Origin: Acidobacteriaceae bacterium
GTDB taxonomy: Bacteria; Acidobacteriota; Terriglobia; Terriglobales; Acidobacteriaceae
Direction: 5' to 3'
DNA length: 7,086 nucleotides
Assembly (NCBI GenBank): GCA_030040115.1
Contig: JASHUH010000574.1
Location: 1 to 7,086 of the forward strand
Of the stretch, positions 5,947 to 7,086 are shown piece by piece. Under the pieces are notes generated by a model, which did no database searches, had not been told where the DNA came from, and worked only from the letters and a program-made list of their open reading frames with translations. Position 1 is the first letter of the stretch. Every line of letters starts with the position of its first letter. The position numbers and the translations under genes are program-made.

Positions 5947-5972
5947 GCGCCGGCCGCCCCGGCGCTCTATTT
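5947..5972 (+). terminator. Terminator-like GC hairpin in the rpsO upstream region (possible attenuator)
   Basis: GCGCCGG (5947-5953) and CCGGCGC (5959-5965) form a perfect seven-pair all-GC stem with a CCGCC loop, followed by TCTATTT (5966-5972; five T in seven). This has intrinsic-terminator form on the plus strand. The gene to the left is transcribed away from here, so there is no upstream plus-strand gene in the window to terminate. If rpsO is transcribed from upstream of it, the hairpin could attenuate rpsO; otherwise it may insulate. It lies 80 bases before the rpsO start. Confidence 0.4.
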
Positions 5973-6052
5973 CCCCGGGGGGTGCGTTCATGGTAGTCTC
6001 ACTGTAGACACTTGTGACGTGGACCTAAGAGAAACGAGGAGTTACGGACGCC

Positions 6053-6319
6053 GTGCTGGCGACTCATAAGAAAGCAGATCTGATTGAACGCTTCCGCACC
6101 CACGAGAAGGACACCGGTTCGCCGGAAGTCCAAATCGCGATTCTGAGCGAGCGGATTGGCGATTTGACCGAGCACTTCAAGATCCACAAAAAGGACCACG
6201 CCTCCCGGCGTGGATTGTTGATGCTGGTCAGCAAGCGCCGCCGCCTTCTGGATTATCTGAAGGCGCACGATTCCGACCGCTATCGCGACGTGATCGGCAA
6301 GCTCGGCATCCGCAAATAA
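6053..6319 (+). CDS. rpsO: 30S ribosomal protein S15
   Basis: An 88-residue protein matching S15 in length and sequence. S15 is a primary 16S rRNA-binding protein that binds the central domain early and allows S6, S18, S11 and S21 to join the platform of the small subunit. Recognisable blocks are [20 protein letters not shown] (residues 14-33), [20 protein letters not shown] (33-52; the family signature, with Ala where His is common), [18 protein letters not shown] (52-69) and a final GKLGIRK. The His, Asp and Ser residues of the KDH-x-SRRGL loop that contact rRNA are present. The start is GTG 6053, with GAGGAG (6036-6041) eleven bases upstream, a slightly long spacing. pnp follows 413 bases downstream, the usual gene order. 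In E. coli and several other bacteria S15 represses its own translation through structure in the mRNA leader; hairpins upstream here are compatible with that but unproven. Confidence 0.97.
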   Translation: MLATHKKADLIERFRTHEKDTGSPEVQIAILSERIGDLTEHFKIHKKDHASRRGLLMLVSKRRRLLDYLKAHDSDRYRDVIGKLGIRK

Positions 6320-6345
6320 TCAGAAAGCCCTATTGAACCGGAAGC

Positions 6346-6365
6346 GACCAGACCGGAGATTGGTC
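6346..6365 (+). repeat. Inverted repeat just after rpsO
   Basis: GACCA (6346-6350) and TGGTC (6361-6365) pair around a ten-base loop, starting 26 bases after the rpsO stop and directly abutting the larger stem-loop at 6367-6397. No T-run follows, so processing or mRNA protection is likelier than termination. Confidence 0.3.
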
Positions 6366-6366
6366 A

Positions 6367-6397
6367 CGGCCCTCATTCCGCTCGGAACCCGGGGCCG
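6367..6397 (+). promoter_or_regulatory. Two-tier stem-loop between rpsO and pnp
   Basis: The outer stem is CGGCCC (6367-6372) with GGGCCG (6392-6397). The inner stem is TTCC (6376-6379) with GGAA (6384-6387), closed by a GCTC loop, with an internal bulge between them. It is the strongest foldable element in the rpsO-pnp gap. It has no T-run after it. By analogy with the E. coli pnp leader it could be an endonuclease entry site used in PNPase self-regulation, or a 3' stabiliser of rpsO mRNA. Confidence 0.4.
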
Positions 6398-6732
6398 GAG
6401 TCTGTTTGGCGAGCCGTCAGCGCCGCCAGAGCGAGCGCGGAAGTTTCGCCTCCGCCATCGACGGGCTGCGGTCGAGACGTTCGCGCCATGCGAATCCCCG
6501 CTGAAAACTCCGTCGCCAAACGCGCTTCGCAAGGGTGGTATTTGCAGCTTGAAACCTGCCGCTCGCCTTGCATTCGCGGGGATCGATTGCCCGCCAGACG
6601 CACTGTTTCCCGTGTGGCCACGATTACCCTTCAGCGAACGCTGGCCAGCTTCCGGACCCCGCTCATCGGCACTGCTCGGCGCCGCTTATCCCGCACAAGT
6701 TTCCCGAGCGAATAAAACGAAATGAGGACTCT

Positions 6733-7086
6733 ATGTCAACAAAGCATGAAGTAGGCGTCGAGCTTGCCGGCGGCAAGCGGCTAGTGTTTGAAACCGGCCG
6801 CATGGCCAAGCAAGCCTCGGGCGCCGCCTTGGTGTCCACCGGCGAAACCGTCGTGCTGGCCACTGCCGTGGCTTCTCCCGATACCCGGGAAGGCGTCGAT
6901 TTTTTCCCGCTCACGGTCGATTACCGCGAGTACACCTATGCCGGAGGACGGATTCCGGGCGGATTTATCAAGCGCGAAGGCCGGCCCAGCGAAAAGGAGA
7001 TTCTGACCGCGCGGCAGATCGACCGGCCCATCCGGCCGCTGTTTCCGGAGGGTTTCCGCAATGAGACACAAGTGATCGCCCTGGTT
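6733..7086 (+). CDS. pnp: Polyribonucleotide nucleotidyltransferase (PNPase), N-terminal 118 residues
   Basis: The frame is open from ATG 6733 to the right edge (118 codons), so the gene is cut by the window; full-length PNPase is usually about 700 residues. PNPase is a trimeric phosphorolytic 3'-5' exoribonuclease that degrades mRNA, alone or in a degradosome. The visible part is the first RNase PH-like domain: [20 protein letters not shown] (residues 14-33), [10 protein letters not shown] (37-46), [20 protein letters not shown] (57-76), then the RNA-contacting loop [13 protein letters not shown] (77-89; E. coli has FFRR where this has FIKR), and [16 protein letters not shown] (93-108). Catalytic residues of the second RNase PH domain and the KH and S1 domains lie outside the window. 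The start is supported by TGAGGA (6723-6728) four bases upstream. The gene follows rpsO, its usual neighbour, across a hairpin-rich gap. Confidence 0.97.
   Translation, partial: MSTKHEVGVELAGGKRLVFETGRMAKQASGAALVSTGETVVLATAVASPDTREGVDFFPLTVDYREYTYAGGRIPGGFIKREGRPSEKEILTARQIDRPIRPLFPEGFRNETQVIALV

Larger units (their letters stand above)
6320..6732 (+). other. 413-base rpsO-pnp intergenic region, hairpin-rich leader of pnp
   Basis: There is no convincing gene in this stretch. One frame is open nearly throughout (TTG 6333 to stop 6725), but it lacks a ribosome binding site, shows no clear third-position GC bias by hand inspection, and gives an R/P/A-rich product without recognisable domains. 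The region holds several consecutive inverted repeats: 6346-6365, 6367-6397, TCGAC/GTCGA (6458-6462 and 6471-6475), and the palindrome GCTGGCCAGC (6640-6649). In E. coli the comparable interval holds a terminator, a pnp promoter and the RNase III site used in PNPase autoregulation. A similar role here is inference. Confidence 0.5.

Noticed and set aside
6333..6725. Open frame spanning the rpsO-pnp gap and ending at the pnp ribosome binding site
   Set aside because: TTG start without ribosome binding site. By hand count, roughly 80 of 130 codons end in G or C, about the overall base composition rather than a coding bias. The product is R/P/A-rich. GC-rich DNA often gives such frames.
1..7086. 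CRISPR arrays, tRNA/rRNA genes, insertion sequences, prophage genes
   Set aside because: No spaced direct repeats, no cloverleaf, no transposase or integrase motif and no terminal inverted repeats were seen on reading both strands.

Overview
The window looks like a chromosomal piece from an Acidobacteriota member or a close relative. Three things suggest this. The coding DNA is GC-rich (roughly 60% by eye). The protein at 3701-4759 has the layout of the 'VWFA-related Acidobacterial domain' family. The right end carries the conserved pair rpsO-pnp. The assignment is an inference from gene content, with no phylogenetic marker beyond S15 and the start of PNPase.

Layout, left to right. A gene fragment on the minus strand runs off the left edge (1-93). 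Next is a minus-strand alpha/beta hydrolase of the DUF2235 / Tle1-like family (266-1303). Divergent from it is a two-gene plus-strand unit: a predicted lipoprotein with a Ser/Thr-rich linker (1524-2582), then a small helical protein (2601-2969) 18 bases downstream. These two unfamiliar proteins share a short motif ending in IDK-x-L, which suggests related or interacting helical segments. A 379-base stretch without a convincing gene follows (2970-3348). Then come a 74-residue basic, aromatic-rich small protein with a TTG start (3349-3573) and a secreted VWA-domain protein whose metal-binding motif has decayed (3701-4759). Converging on it from the minus strand is an integral membrane protein of the lycopene-cyclase-domain type (4769-5771 region; CDS 4806-5771). 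After a hairpin-rich intergenic region comes rpsO (6053-6319), a 413-base hairpin-rich gap, and the first 118 codons of pnp (6733-7086, cut by the window edge).

The well-understood part is rpsO-pnp: ribosomal protein S15 and the RNA-degrading enzyme PNPase, adjacent in many bacteria and, in E. coli, under post-transcriptional autoregulation. Stem-loops before rpsO and between rpsO and pnp fit RNA-level control here, but none could be matched to a described regulator by eye. The accessory part most worth attention is the DUF2235 hydrolase facing an unrecognised lipoprotein plus small helical protein. It resembles in outline a lipase effector with a periplasmic partner, although no secretion genes are visible. 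No rRNA, tRNA, CRISPR array, insertion sequence or phage gene was seen.
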